DNA of 64,000 bases from positions 124,001-188,000 of the forward strand of contig NZ_VRLV01000013.1 in assembly GCF_009760925.1 (NCBI RefSeq), written 5' to 3'. The stretch comes from Nonomuraea typhae (GTDB lineage Bacteria > Actinomycetota > Actinomycetes > Streptosporangiales > Streptosporangiaceae). Positions 6,923 through 15,127 of the stretch are shown here, piece by piece. The notes under the pieces are model-generated. The model was not told where the DNA came from. It made no database searches and saw nothing but the letters and a program-made list of their open reading frames with translations. Within the stretch, counting starts at the first letter, position 1; each line of letters opens with the position of its first letter. A program made the translations under genes and the position numbers.

Positions 6923-8455
6923 TCAGTGGAAGAAGTGACGGGTCCCGGTGAAGTACAGGGTGATTCCCGCCTTCTCCGCCGCGGCGATGACCTCCTCGTC
7001 ACGCACCGAGCCGCCGGGCTCCACGACCGCCTTCACCCCGGCCTCGACGAGGACCTCCAGTCCGTCGGCGAAGGGGAAGAAGGCGTCGGAGGCGGCCACC
7101 GAACCCGCGGCGCGCGCACCGGCCCTGCTCACCGCGAGGCGACAGGAGTCGACGCGGTTCACCTGGCCCATGCCGACGCCGACCGTCGCGCGGTCGGCGG
7201 CCAGCAGGATCGCGTTGGACTTCACCGACCGGCCGGCCCGCCAGGCGAACTCCAGGTCGGCCAGCAGCTCGGGCGAGGCCGCGGCGCCCGCCTTCAGCTC
7301 CCAGTTCGCCGCGCCGTCGCCGGCGGCGTCGATCCGGTCCACCTGCTGCACGAGCAGGCCGCCGTCGATGCGCCGGAACTCGGTCGCGTTCGCCGGTCCC
7401 CGGGCGCAGACCAGCAGGCGCAGGTTCTTCTTCTGCGTCAGTACGGCCAGCGCCTCCGCCATGAAGCCCGGAGCCACCACGACCTCGGTGAACACCTCGG
7501 CGATCTGGCCGGCCAGCTCCGCGTCCACCTCACGGTTGACCGCGATCACCCCGCCGAAGGCCGAGACCGGGTCGCAGGCGTGCGCCTTGCGGTGCGCCTC
7601 GGCCACGTCGGCGCCGATGGCGATGCCGCACGGGTTCTGGTGCTTGATGATGGCCACACAGGGCTCGGAGAAGTCCCAGGCCGCCCGCCAGGCCGCGTCG
7701 GCGTCCAGGTAGTTGTTGTAGGACATCTCCTTGCCGTGCAGCTGTTCGGCGTCGGCCAGGCCGCCCTCGCCGCTGGTGTAGAGCCGGGCGGACTGGTGGG
7801 GGTTCTCGCCATAGCGCAGCACCGCCTTGCGCTCCCAGGTGGCGCCCAGGAACGTGCCCTCGCCGGTGTGGACGTCGGCGAACCAGTCGGCCACCGCCAC
7901 GTCGTAGGCGGCCGTGTGGGCGTAGGCGGCGCCGGCCAGCTTCCTGCGCTGCTCCAGCGTGAACCCGCCGTCCTCCAGGGCCGCGTGGACCGCGTCGTAC
8001 CCGGCCGGATCGACGACGACCGCGCACGTGGCGTGGTTCTTGGCGGCGCCGCGGATCATCGCCGGGCCGCCGATGTCGATCTGCTCCACGCACTCCTCGG
8101 CGGAGGCGCCGGAGGCGACCGTCTCACGGAACGGATACAGGTTGACCACCACGAGCTGGAACGGGTCAATCTCCAGCTCCTCCAGCTGGGCGACGTGGCT
8201 CGGCTTGGTGAGGTCGGCCAGCAGACCGGCGTGGACGCGCGGGTGCAGGGTCTTGACCCGGCCGTCGAGACATTCGGGGAAGCCGGTGAGCTGCTCGACC
8301 TTCGTCACCGCGATGCCGTACGACGCGACGGCGGCAGCCGTACCCCCGGTGGAGACGATCTCGACGCCGGCGGCGTCCAGAGCGCGCGCGAGCTGCTCAA
8401 GACCCGACTTGTCGTATACCGCGATCAGCGCCCGCCTGATTGCGATGCGTGTCAA
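6923..8455 (-). CDS. purH: bifunctional AICAR formyltransferase / IMP cyclohydrolase
   Basis: The 510-residue protein catalyses the last two steps of IMP synthesis. An N-terminal methylglyoxal-synthase-like IMP cyclohydrolase domain (ALIAVYDKSG, STGGTAAAV, GRVKTLHPRVHAGLL) is followed by the formyltransferase domain with the catalytic IIKHQNPCG motif. Length is normal for the family. Translation starts at TTG 8455, preceded by a strong GGAGGGG ribosome site. The start overlaps the purN stop by four bases (TTGA), so purN and purH form a coupled operon. The product is cytosolic. Confidence 0.97.
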   Translation of the reverse strand: MTRIAIRRALIAVYDKSGLEQLARALDAAGVEIVSTGGTAAAVASYGIAVTKVEQLTGFPECLDGRVKTLHPRVHAGLLADLTKPSHVAQLEELEIDPFQLVVVNLYPFRETVASGASAEECVEQIDIGGPAMIRGAAKNHATCAVVVDPAGYDAVHAALEDGGFTLEQRRKLAGAAYAHTAAYDVAVADWFADVHTGEGTFLGATWERKAVLRYGENPHQSARLYTSGEGGLADAEQLHGKEMSYNNYLDADAAWRAAWDFSEPCVAIIKHQNPCGIAIGADVAEAHRKAHACDPVSAFGGVIAVNREVDAELAGQIAEVFTEVVVAPGFMAEALAVLTQKKNLRLLVCARGPANATEFRRIDGGLLVQQVDRIDAAGDGAANWELKAGAAASPELLADLEFAWRAGRSVKSNAILLAADRATVGVGMGQVNRVDSCRLAVSRAGARAAGSVAASDAFFPFADGLEVLVEAGVKAVVEPGGSVRDEEVIAAAEKAGITLYFTGTRHFFH

Positions 8456-9066
8456 CTTTCCCCTCCAATGATCACTGTCCGCCCCTTGACGGCCCAGCCT
8501 TCTCGGGCCATGCGGCCCACGATTTCGACGAGCAGACCACGCTCGACCGTCTTGATGCGCTCGTGCAGCATCGCCTCGTCGTCGCCGTGGAAGACCCGGA
8601 CGGCCTCCTGGGCGATGATCGGCCCGGTGTCCACGCCCGCGTCGGCCAGCATCACCGTGCAGCCCGTCACCTTGACGCCGTGGGCCAGCGCGTCACGCAC
8701 CCCGTGCGCGCCCGGGAACGACGGCAGCAGCGCCGGATGGGTGTTGAGCACGGCGAACGCCTCCAGTGTGGGGGCGCCGAGAATCTTCATGAACCCGGCC
8801 GAGACCACCAGGCCGGGCTTGTGCTCCGCGATCCTGGCCGCGATCGCCGCATCCCATGCGGCGCGATCAGCATGGTCTCCCACTTTTTCGACAAAAGTCG
8901 GGATCCCTGCGCGTTCCGCCCTCGCGAGCCCCTCGATTCCCTCCCGATCAGCGCCAACCGCCACCACGCGCGCTCCGTACGCCGGGTCGGCAGAAGCGTC
9001 CAGCAGGGCCTGTAGGTTGGTTCCAGAGCCGGAAACGAGGACGACGAGCCGCCCAGCCTTAGACAC
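8452..9066 (-). CDS. purN: phosphoribosylglycinamide formyltransferase
   Basis: The 204-residue protein transfers a formyl group from 10-formyltetrahydrofolate to GAR in purine synthesis. The N-terminal nucleotide-binding loop (LVSGSGTNLQALLD) and the folate/active-site segment (HPALLPSFPGAHGVRDAL, then CTVMLADAGVDTGPI) are intact. GTG 9066 is preferred because GGAG lies five bases upstream; a GTG two codons earlier is also possible. It is the first gene of the purN-purH pair and diverges from a small membrane-protein gene at 9143. Confidence 0.96.
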   Translation of the reverse strand: MSKAGRLVVLVSGSGTNLQALLDASADPAYGARVVAVGADREGIEGLARAERAGIPTFVEKVGDHADRAAWDAAIAARIAEHKPGLVVSAGFMKILGAPTLEAFAVLNTHPALLPSFPGAHGVRDALAHGVKVTGCTVMLADAGVDTGPIIAQEAVRVFHGDDEAMLHERIKTVERGLLVEIVGRMAREGWAVKGRTVIIGGES

Positions 9067-9142
9067 GCGCACTCCAAATTCGGAAGCCGGGATGGGCTGA
9101 CAGCGTATCTGCTCACTCGCCCGGCGATGCAGAGGAGGTCAG

Positions 9143-9556
9143 GTGTCGACACCGGTGCAGGCGCCGGCAGGCCAGGAACCCGCGGATTCGGCGGGACGCC
9201 GCGCGATCTGGTTGGCCATCGCAGCGCTGGCCATGACGTTCATGCTGCCCCTCGCCGGGCTGGTCATGGCCGGCTTCGCCCTCATGTCCGGGATCAAGGC
9301 ACTCCCGATGCTGCGGGCCGCGGGCAAATCCACCAAGATCGCCACCGGGGGCATCACGGTCTCCAGCGTGGCCCTCGTGGTGTCGGCCGTCGCGACCGCG
9401 CTGCAGTTGTACCTGATGGACGAGTACACCGCCTATCAGGAGTGCATGAAGGGCGCCGGGACGGTCTCCGCGCAGGGCGACTGCTACACCCAGTTCCGCG
9501 ACGCCACGGAGCGGAAACTCCCGCCCGAGGTGCTGCGCATCCTGGGGACCGTCTAG
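9143..9556 (+). CDS. small membrane protein, two predicted spans
   Basis: A 137-residue protein of unknown function. A polar, proline-containing N-terminus is followed by two hydrophobic segments at about residues 22-48 (AIWLAIAALAMTFMLPLAGLVMAGFAL) and 68-90, then a soluble C-terminal region with two cysteines (EECMK-like and GDCYTQF) that could form a disulfide outside the membrane. GTG 9143 follows a strong AGGAGG ribosome site. Its 3' end overlaps the convergent DUF6350 gene by four bases. It lies between purN and the DUF6350 gene, in the position of the membrane gene found in the same neighbourhood in mycobacteria, but no sequence relationship is claimed. Confidence 0.75.
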   Translation: MSTPVQAPAGQEPADSAGRRAIWLAIAALAMTFMLPLAGLVMAGFALMSGIKALPMLRAAGKSTKIATGGITVSSVALVVSAVATALQLYLMDEYTAYQECMKGAGTVSAQGDCYTQFRDATERKLPPEVLRILGTV

Positions 9557-11172
9557 TCGCGATCCCACGCGTAGGGATCGATGTAGATGACATGACCGCC
9601 CCGGTCATCGGACTCGTCCACGATGTCCTTGCGCGGCGGCCTGGGCGGGCGCACATGCGGCGCCGTGTCCGGCCCGGCGGCCGCTGAGGCGTGCTCGTCC
9701 TGCCAGTCGTCGCGGATCACCGGGATCGGCTGGGTGTCGCTCTCCGTCGCGTCCATCCAGTGCCCCGGCAGCGGCCGGGCATCGGCCTCGGCCAGCCCCA
9801 CCTTGGAAGCCGCCTTCGCCAGCACCGCGCCGGCCTTGCGCACCGGCGCCGCCGCCGCGTTGAGCGGCTTGCTCGCCTTACGGGACAGCAACAGCCAGTT
9901 GGCCACCCCGGCCGAGATCCCCGCGGCCACCCCGACCTCCAGGCAGACCGAGAGCGCCACCTCCCAGGGCGACGGCCCGACGGCCGCCAGCCGCCCGCCA
10001 CGCAGCGGGCCCCCGGACAACGCCGCCAGCACCCCGGCCACCAGCCCGGTCGTGACCCCGGAGAAGAAGCCCCACAGCGGCGCCGCCTCATACGACGGCG
10101 ACGGCGCGATCCTGGCCACCATCACCCCGGCCACGGCCCCGGCCGCGAACGGCAGCGCCAGCACCGCCATCATCGGCGCCGGCACCGGCCCGCTGTCCGG
10201 CAGGGCCCCGAGCAGCGGCAGGCTCGGCACCATCCCCAGTTGCACGCCCGTGGGCGCCACCAGCGTCCCCGTCCCGAACGCGAACCCGGGCCCGGCGATG
10301 TACGACATGCCCCACACCACCGCGTTGGGCAGATACAGCCCCTGCAGCAGCAGAAGCAGAACACCGCCCACGAAGCCGGTGTTCAACTGCCCGGACAGCG
10401 CCCGGACATCCTGAAAATTCAGGACAAGGGCCACGAGAACGAGCATCAGGCCACCGGCCAGCATGATCGCCGTGGCCACCGCCGTACCCACGGTGAGCGC
10501 CCGCACCCGCTCGGGCAGCAGCCGCAGCATCGAGCGCCACGGCCCGATCGTCCGCGCGGTCGCCAGCACCCCCACGACGAACGCCAGCAGGAAGTGGCTG
10601 AGCAACGCCTCCCCGATGAACGGCTGCGTGACGTCGTTCTGCGCCACCAGCGCGATCAGCCCGGCCAGCAGCGCGTACGGCGCCGCGAGCGACACCCCCG
10701 CCTGCCCGACCAGCAGCAGCTGCGCCCGCCGCCGCGCGTGCGCCTTCTCCTTGGGCGAGTTCTTCGGCAACCGCGCCGGCAGCCGCAACCGCAGATCGGC
10801 GTCCCGCGCCATCCACCGCCCCGCCTTGTACAGCAGGAACCCCGGCAGCACCAGCAGCCCCAGCGGCAGCAGCCCGACCCGCCCGCCGGAGATCGCGAAC
10901 CCGGCATGATGCGCCGCCAGCCACAGCTGCGCCGCCGTACGGAACACGCCTGGCAACCCCTGCCCAAGCGTCCCGCGGGGCGCGGCCATCCACCCGACCA
11001 GGGTCAAGGTGGTCAAAACCGCCAGCCCCACCCCCAGAGTGGCCGCGGCCGCCAGCATCCCGGACACCGGAAGGGGCCGCCTGGACTCGTCGTCGTCGCC
11101 GCCCGTGACCCCGGGGATCTTGCCGAGGACAGCGCGGGGAGCCGTCCGCAGGTGGTCGATTAGCGCCGTCAC
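9553..11172 (-). CDS. DUF6350 family polytopic membrane protein (PerM-like position)
   Basis: A 539-residue integral membrane protein with about nine to ten hydrophobic helices between residues 35 and 420 and a hydrophilic C-terminal tail rich in acidic and proline residues. It matches the DUF6350 pattern of actinobacterial proteins encoded between sucCD and purNH. The M. tuberculosis gene in this position, perM, encodes a membrane protein linked to cell division and persistence; extending that role here is inference. GTG 11172 is the start, with AGG upstream. The next gene on this strand (purN) is on the far side of an opposing gene, so it is probably transcribed alone. Confidence 0.8.
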   Translation of the reverse strand: MTALIDHLRTAPRAVLGKIPGVTGGDDDESRRPLPVSGMLAAAATLGVGLAVLTTLTLVGWMAAPRGTLGQGLPGVFRTAAQLWLAAHHAGFAISGGRVGLLPLGLLVLPGFLLYKAGRWMARDADLRLRLPARLPKNSPKEKAHARRRAQLLLVGQAGVSLAAPYALLAGLIALVAQNDVTQPFIGEALLSHFLLAFVVGVLATARTIGPWRSMLRLLPERVRALTVGTAVATAIMLAGGLMLVLVALVLNFQDVRALSGQLNTGFVGGVLLLLLQGLYLPNAVVWGMSYIAGPGFAFGTGTLVAPTGVQLGMVPSLPLLGALPDSGPVPAPMMAVLALPFAAGAVAGVMVARIAPSPSYEAAPLWGFFSGVTTGLVAGVLAALSGGPLRGGRLAAVGPSPWEVALSVCLEVGVAAGISAGVANWLLLSRKASKPLNAAAAPVRKAGAVLAKAASKVGLAEADARPLPGHWMDATESDTQPIPVIRDDWQDEHASAAAGPDTAPHVRPPRPPRKDIVDESDDRGGHVIYIDPYAWDRD

Positions 11173-11346
11173 GGGAACCTATTTTCCTCAACTTTGACGC
11201 TCACGCCCCCATAGGCGCGCCGTCGGTCGTTCCATTCGTCCTGTGTGCGTGGGTGGTTTTGTTACGGCGGAGCCGACTTCCCCCACCCGCCGTCGTGGGT
11301 TGCCGCCAGTCGTGGGGGTCGCTTCTCACGTCGGACGTGGTCCCCA

Positions 11347-11417
11347 CCGCAACGGCCATCCGTAACCCACCTTCGTGGTTCCCCACCCCACCCGCAACGG
11401 CCATCCGTAACCCACCT
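11347..11417. repeat. 26-bp direct repeat, two perfect copies 45 bp apart
   Basis: The same 26 bases occur at 11347-11372 and 11392-11417 (core AACGGCCATCCGTAACCCAC), separated by a C-rich spacer. They lie in non-coding sequence. They may be paired regulator sites or a remnant of a small tandem duplication. Confidence 0.75.
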
Positions 11418-11561
11418 CCCGCTTCCCACCTGACACCGGGACACCCCTGAGGGCTGCCGCTCAAGGGTCCGCTTCCCGGGTTTCAGCCTCCCTACCTCGG
11501 AAGGTGTCCGCCCCCGGGTTGTGATGCCAGGTGGGCGCTGCCGTACCCAGGAAAACGCCAA

Positions 11562-11591
11562 GCCCCCGTGCCGGCGAGGCGGCACAGGGGC
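11562..11591 (-). terminator. hairpin downstream of sucD
   Basis: A 12-bp stem with a single C:A mismatch (11562-11573 with 11580-11591) and a 6-base loop lies 15 bp beyond the sucD stop. TTTT follows a few bases later on the minus strand. Confidence 0.75.
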
Positions 11592-11606
11592 GAGGGGGTG
11601 AGGAGG

Positions 11607-12482
11607 TCAGCGGGACTGCATGATCTCGCGCATCAGGCGGGCCGTCTCCGAAGGCGTCTTGCCCACGCGGACGCCCACCTTCTCCAGCGCCTCCTTCTTG
11701 GCCTGGGCGGTGCCGGCCGAGCCGGAGACGATGGCGCCGGCGTGGCCCATGGTCTTGCCCTCGGGGGCGGTGAAGCCGGCCACGTAGGCGACGACGGGCT
11801 TGGTGACGTGCTGCTCGATGTAGGCGGCCGCGCGCTCTTCCGCGTCGCCGCCGATCTCGCCGATCATGACGATCGCGTCGGTGCCCGGGTCGTCCTGGAA
11901 TGCCTGGAGGGCATCGATGTGGGTGGTGCCGATGACCGGGTCGCCGCCGATGCCGACCGCGGTGGAGAAGCCGAAGTCGCGCAGCTCGTACATGAGCTGG
12001 TAGGTGAGCGTACCGGACTTCGAGACCAGGCCGATGCGGCCCTGCGGGGTGATGTCGGCGGGGATGATGCCGGCGTTGGAGGCGCCGGGCGAGGCGATGC
12101 CGGGGCAGTTGGGGCCGATGATGCGGGTCTTGTTGCCCTTTTCGACGGCGTATGCCCAGAACTCGGTGGAGTCGTGCACCGGGACGCCTTCGGTGATGAC
12201 CACGCAGAGCGGGATCTCGGCGTCGATGGCCTCCTTGACCGCGTCCTTGGTGAAGGCCGGGGGCACGAAGACGACCGACACGTCGGCGCCGGTGGCGTCC
12301 ATGGCCTCGCGGACCGTGCCGAACACGGGCAGGTCGAGGTGGGTGGTGCCGGCCTTGCGGGCGTTCACGCCGCCGACGACGCGGGCGCCGGAGGCGAGCA
12401 TGCGCTTGGCGTGCTTGGTGCCCTCGCCGCCGGTCATGCCCTGAACGATGATCTTGCTGTTCTCGGTCAGCCAGATTGCCAT
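11607..12482 (-). CDS. sucD: succinyl-CoA synthetase alpha subunit
   Basis: The 291-residue protein is the alpha subunit of the TCA-cycle ligase that interconverts succinyl-CoA and succinate with nucleotide phosphorylation. It has the CoA-binding N-terminal Rossmann domain (KIIVQGMTGGEGTKHA), the IIGPNCPGI segment and the phospho-histidine loop GHAGAIVSGSAGTA near residue 245. Its ATG overlaps the sucC stop by one base (TAATG), so the two subunits are translationally coupled at a 1:1 ratio. Confidence 0.97.
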   Translation of the reverse strand: MAIWLTENSKIIVQGMTGGEGTKHAKRMLASGARVVGGVNARKAGTTHLDLPVFGTVREAMDATGADVSVVFVPPAFTKDAVKEAIDAEIPLCVVITEGVPVHDSTEFWAYAVEKGNKTRIIGPNCPGIASPGASNAGIIPADITPQGRIGLVSKSGTLTYQLMYELRDFGFSTAVGIGGDPVIGTTHIDALQAFQDDPGTDAIVMIGEIGGDAEERAAAYIEQHVTKPVVAYVAGFTAPEGKTMGHAGAIVSGSAGTAQAKKEALEKVGVRVGKTPSETARLMREIMQSR

Positions 12483-13663
12483 TACGCACCTACCGCAGCG
12501 AGCTCGGCGGCGCGCTTGGCCGCGTCGTCCATCGTGTCAACCAGCTCGACGCCGTTGAGCTTGGCGTCGTGCAGGATCTGCCGTCCGAGGGCGGCGTTGT
12601 TGCCGTCGAGGCGCACCACCAGCGGGTGGGTGACGGACTCGCCCCGCTCCTCCAGCAGCTTGAACGCCGAGACGATGCCGTTGGCGACGGCGTCGCAGGC
12701 GGTGATGCCGCCGAAGACGTTCACGAAGATCGACTTCACCGCCGGGTCGGACATGATGATCTCGAGACCGGAGGCCATGACCTCGGCCGAGGCGCCGCCG
12801 CCGATGTCGAGGAAGTTGGCGGGCGACGGCTTGCCGGAGAATGCCTCGCCGGCGTAGGCGACCACGTCGAGCGTGGACATGACCAGGCCGGCGCCGTTGC
12901 CGATGATGCCGACGTTGCCGTCGAGCTTGACGTAGTTGAGGTCCTTCTCCTTGGCCTTGGCCTCGAGGGGGTCCTCGGCCGCCTTGTCGGCGAACTTCTC
13001 GTGGTCCTTCTGGCGGAACTCGGCGTTGTCGTCGAGCGTGACCTTGCCGTCGAGGGCCTTCACCTGGCCGTCGGCGGCCAGGATCATGGGGTTGACCTCG
13101 ACGAGCGTGGCGTCCTCGTCGACGAAGCAGCACCAGAGCTTCTCGATGAGCTCGGCCGCGCCGTCCAGGGACTTCTCGGGCAGGCCGCCCGCGACCGCGA
13201 TCTCGCGGGCCTTGGCGCGGTCGACGCCCGCGATGGCGGAGACGGCCACCTTGGCGACCTTCTCCGGCGCGCTATGGGCGACCTCTTCGATGTCCATGCC
13301 GCCCGCGGCCGAGCAGATGGCCAGGAAGGTACGGTTGGCGCGGTCGAGCAGGAAGGAGAAGTAGTACTCCTCGGCGATCGCGCTGGCCTCCTCCACGAGC
13401 ACTTTGTGGACCGTGTGGCCCTTGATGTCCATGCCCAGGATGGCGGTGGCCTTGTCCACGGCGTCGGCGGCGTCGTCGGCCACCTTCACTCCGCCGGCCT
13501 TGCCGCGGCCACCGGTCTTCACCTGGGCCTTGACTACGACGCGGCCGGTCAGCTGTTCCGCAGCCGCGCGCGCCTCTTCCACGGTGTGGGCGACGATGCC
13601 CCGCGGCACCGGGATGCCGTAGTCCGCGAAGAGCTCCTTCGCCTGATGTTCGAACAGGTCCAC
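12482..13663 (-). CDS. sucC: succinyl-CoA synthetase beta subunit
   Basis: The 393-residue protein is the ATP-grasp beta subunit. It begins MDLFEHQAKELFADYGIP, as in the family, and carries the ATP-grasp lysine/glycine loop (VVKAQVKTGGRGKAGGVK), the metal-binding VEVNPMI segment and the C-terminal ligase half with NFLDIGGGAS and VNVFGGITACD. GTG 13663 has an AAGGA ribosome site. It is the first gene of sucCD and reads away from the secreted-protein gene at 14043. Confidence 0.97.
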   Translation of the reverse strand: MDLFEHQAKELFADYGIPVPRGIVAHTVEEARAAAEQLTGRVVVKAQVKTGGRGKAGGVKVADDAADAVDKATAILGMDIKGHTVHKVLVEEASAIAEEYYFSFLLDRANRTFLAICSAAGGMDIEEVAHSAPEKVAKVAVSAIAGVDRAKAREIAVAGGLPEKSLDGAAELIEKLWCCFVDEDATLVEVNPMILAADGQVKALDGKVTLDDNAEFRQKDHEKFADKAAEDPLEAKAKEKDLNYVKLDGNVGIIGNGAGLVMSTLDVVAYAGEAFSGKPSPANFLDIGGGASAEVMASGLEIIMSDPAVKSIFVNVFGGITACDAVANGIVSAFKLLEERGESVTHPLVVRLDGNNAALGRQILHDAKLNGVELVDTMDDAAKRAAELAAVGA

Positions 13664-13892
13664 GAGGGTCCGTCCTTGCTATTCCGACTGAGTGTTCGAC
13701 GGCCCGGGCCACCCCGTGCGTGCCGGGCGTTTTCCGCCAACGAAGCCTAGCCCCAAGCTTGACCTGCCCAGGTCACCGGGTCACGCGATTCCCGTGATGT
13801 GACAGTGATCTCACCTCCGGACGAGGCCGTGCGGCGGCCCGAAGAATGGTGTTGAGAGGCTTCGCCATTAAGTGTGGGTTGACCGTAAGGCC

Positions 13893-13906
13893 CCATGACG
13901 TCATGG
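13893..13906. promoter_or_regulatory. 14-bp palindrome (TGACGTCA core)
   Basis: CCATGACGTCATGG is a perfect palindrome in the sucC/secreted-protein intergenic region. It could be an operator; no regulator is identified. Confidence 0.3.
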
Positions 13907-13977
13907 TGTCGCCGCGTGACAACGGAATGTATGCCAAAGACGCAGATTGACGGGCCCCTGCATGATTTTTGCACAAA

Positions 13978-13994
13978 TATTCGTATAACGAATA
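13978..13994. promoter_or_regulatory. 17-bp inverted repeat before secreted-protein gene
   Basis: Arms TATTCGT and ACGAATA flank ATA, 49 bp before the ATG at 14043. The A/T content is exceptional for this genome, and TGCACA lies immediately upstream (13970-13975), a motif also found before the paralogous gene. Confidence 0.35.
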
Positions 13995-14042
13995 GGTTTA
14001 CTGAGACTTTGCCGTGATCTTCCATTGACAGGCTTCCGCCTC

Positions 14043-14924
14043 ATGAAGCGCATCTTCGCCGGCGTTGCCCTCTCCGTGGCCGCCGTCTCCCTCACCGCTG
14101 CCCCCGCGCAGGCGGCAGCGCCCAAGGACCCCGTCGCGACGCTGAAGAAGCAGTTCGTCGCCGGTACCGGTGTGAAGTTCACCGACCGCACCGCACTTAT
14201 CTCCGGGGGTCAGCGCAATATCTTCGTCCGCCGTAACGGCACTTTCGCTTTCTCCCCGGCCGGCCTCGCCGCCTCGGACATCACCGGCAAGTTCGCCATC
14301 AGGGCCTCCGACATTCCCGACAGCGAGGACGAGGACCTCAAGCTCCTCAAGGGCATGGCCACGCCCGAGCGCACGATCAGGATCGGCAAGACCTCGTACA
14401 TCTCCGGCGGGATCTTCGGCCAGCTGCTGCCGGACGGCAAGACCTGGTTCAAGATGCCCAACGGCCTGACCGGCGGCGTCAGCGGCCTCTACGGCCAGAT
14501 CGTCAACGTCACCGAGGCCGCGACGCTGAAGACGCTGATCCAGGGCGGCAAGGCGGTCAAGGGCGGTTACGCGGGCACCATCACGGTCGGCCAGCTGAAG
14601 AAGGTCTCGGCCTGGTACCGCGCGTCGATCCCGTTCGGGACGCTGAAGGCGAGCCAGCTCAAGACCCCGATCACGTTCAAGCTCGAGCTCGACGCCGCGG
14701 GCCTGCCGAAGCGCCTGGTCACCTCGTACTCGCCGGCCGCGCTGGGCATGAAGGCCGGTCGCGGCGAGGGCGTGTCCGTCGACACCCGCTTCACCGGCTG
14801 GGGCGCGAAGGTCAAGATCGTCGCACCGCCGGCCGACGAGGTCACCACCTCCTTCGAGGACGGCAGCTCCGAGCTCCCCGAATCCCTGCCGCTGGGCAAC
14901 GGCAACGACTCGGTCGCGAAGTAG
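14043..14924 (+). CDS. secreted protein, first of two tandem paralogues
   Basis: A 293-residue protein with a clear Sec signal peptide (KR then VALSVAAVSLTAA, cleavage after APAQA) and no lipobox cysteine. The mature part begins AAPKDPVATLKKQFVAG and is rich in beta-strand-like stretches and lysine. A LolA/LppX-like lipid-binding fold is possible, but no family is named with confidence. ATG 14043 is chosen so that the signal peptide starts correctly; no strong ribosome site is seen. The downstream gene at 15128 is a clear paralogue (KKQFVAG, GGIFG, TRFTGWGAKV/SRYTAWGARV, LPESLP), so a tandem duplication occurred. Confidence 0.75.
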   Translation: MKRIFAGVALSVAAVSLTAAPAQAAAPKDPVATLKKQFVAGTGVKFTDRTALISGGQRNIFVRRNGTFAFSPAGLAASDITGKFAIRASDIPDSEDEDLKLLKGMATPERTIRIGKTSYISGGIFGQLLPDGKTWFKMPNGLTGGVSGLYGQIVNVTEAATLKTLIQGGKAVKGGYAGTITVGQLKKVSAWYRASIPFGTLKASQLKTPITFKLELDAAGLPKRLVTSYSPAALGMKAGRGEGVSVDTRFTGWGAKVKIVAPPADEVTTSFEDGSSELPESLPLGNGNDSVAK

Positions 14925-14935
14925 ACAACCCTCTT

Positions 14936-14970
14936 GTACGGCGGGCCGCGCCCACCGCGCCCCGCCGTAC
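14936..14970 (+). terminator. hairpin after first secreted-protein gene
   Basis: A perfect 10-bp stem (GTACGGCGGG at 14936-14945 with 14961-14970) with a 15-base loop lies 12 bp past the stop. Confidence 0.7.
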
Positions 14971-15079
14971 CCCCTCCGGGCCTCCAGCGCCGGCCGGCAG
15001 TCTGACGCTCCCCCCGCCGTTACACCGCGCCCGTACCAGGCCGACCGCGCCGACAATCCCGGTGCCTCTGTGACATTTG

Positions 15080-15104
15080 TGCACAGAGATATCAATGTGA
15101 TCTT
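15080..15104 (+). promoter_or_regulatory. candidate regulatory region shared by the two paralogues
   Basis: TGCACA (15080-15085) and GTGATCTT (15097-15104) also occur before the first paralogue at 13970-13975 and 14014-14021. GTGATCTT lies 29 and 31 bp before the respective ATGs. This conservation in otherwise different leaders suggests common promoter or regulator elements. Confidence 0.4.
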
Positions 15105-15127
15105 TCTTTGCGATTATTGGAAACATT

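Larger units (their letters stand above)
11173..11606. other. intergenic region without a convincing gene
   Basis: The region between the DUF6350 start and the sucD stop holds no frame with convincing coding bias. It contains two 26-bp direct repeats (annotated separately), several C-rich tracts and the sucD terminator near its right end. The left part must contain the DUF6350 promoter, but no clear -35/-10 pair could be chosen. Confidence 0.6.
13664..14042. other. divergent intergenic region with two palindromes
   Basis: This 379-bp region must hold the sucC promoter (minus strand) and the promoter of the secreted protein (plus strand). It is A/T-richer than its surroundings. It contains a 14-bp palindrome CCATGACGTCATGG (13893-13906) and a 7+3+7 inverted repeat with arms TATTCGT/ACGAATA (13978-13994), both annotated separately. 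No gene is seen. Confidence 0.6.

Noticed and set aside
13978..13994. A/T-rich inverted repeat considered as a recombinase (lox- or dif-like) site
   Set aside because: No recombinase gene lies nearby, the arms are only 7 bp, and the position directly before a gene suits an operator better.
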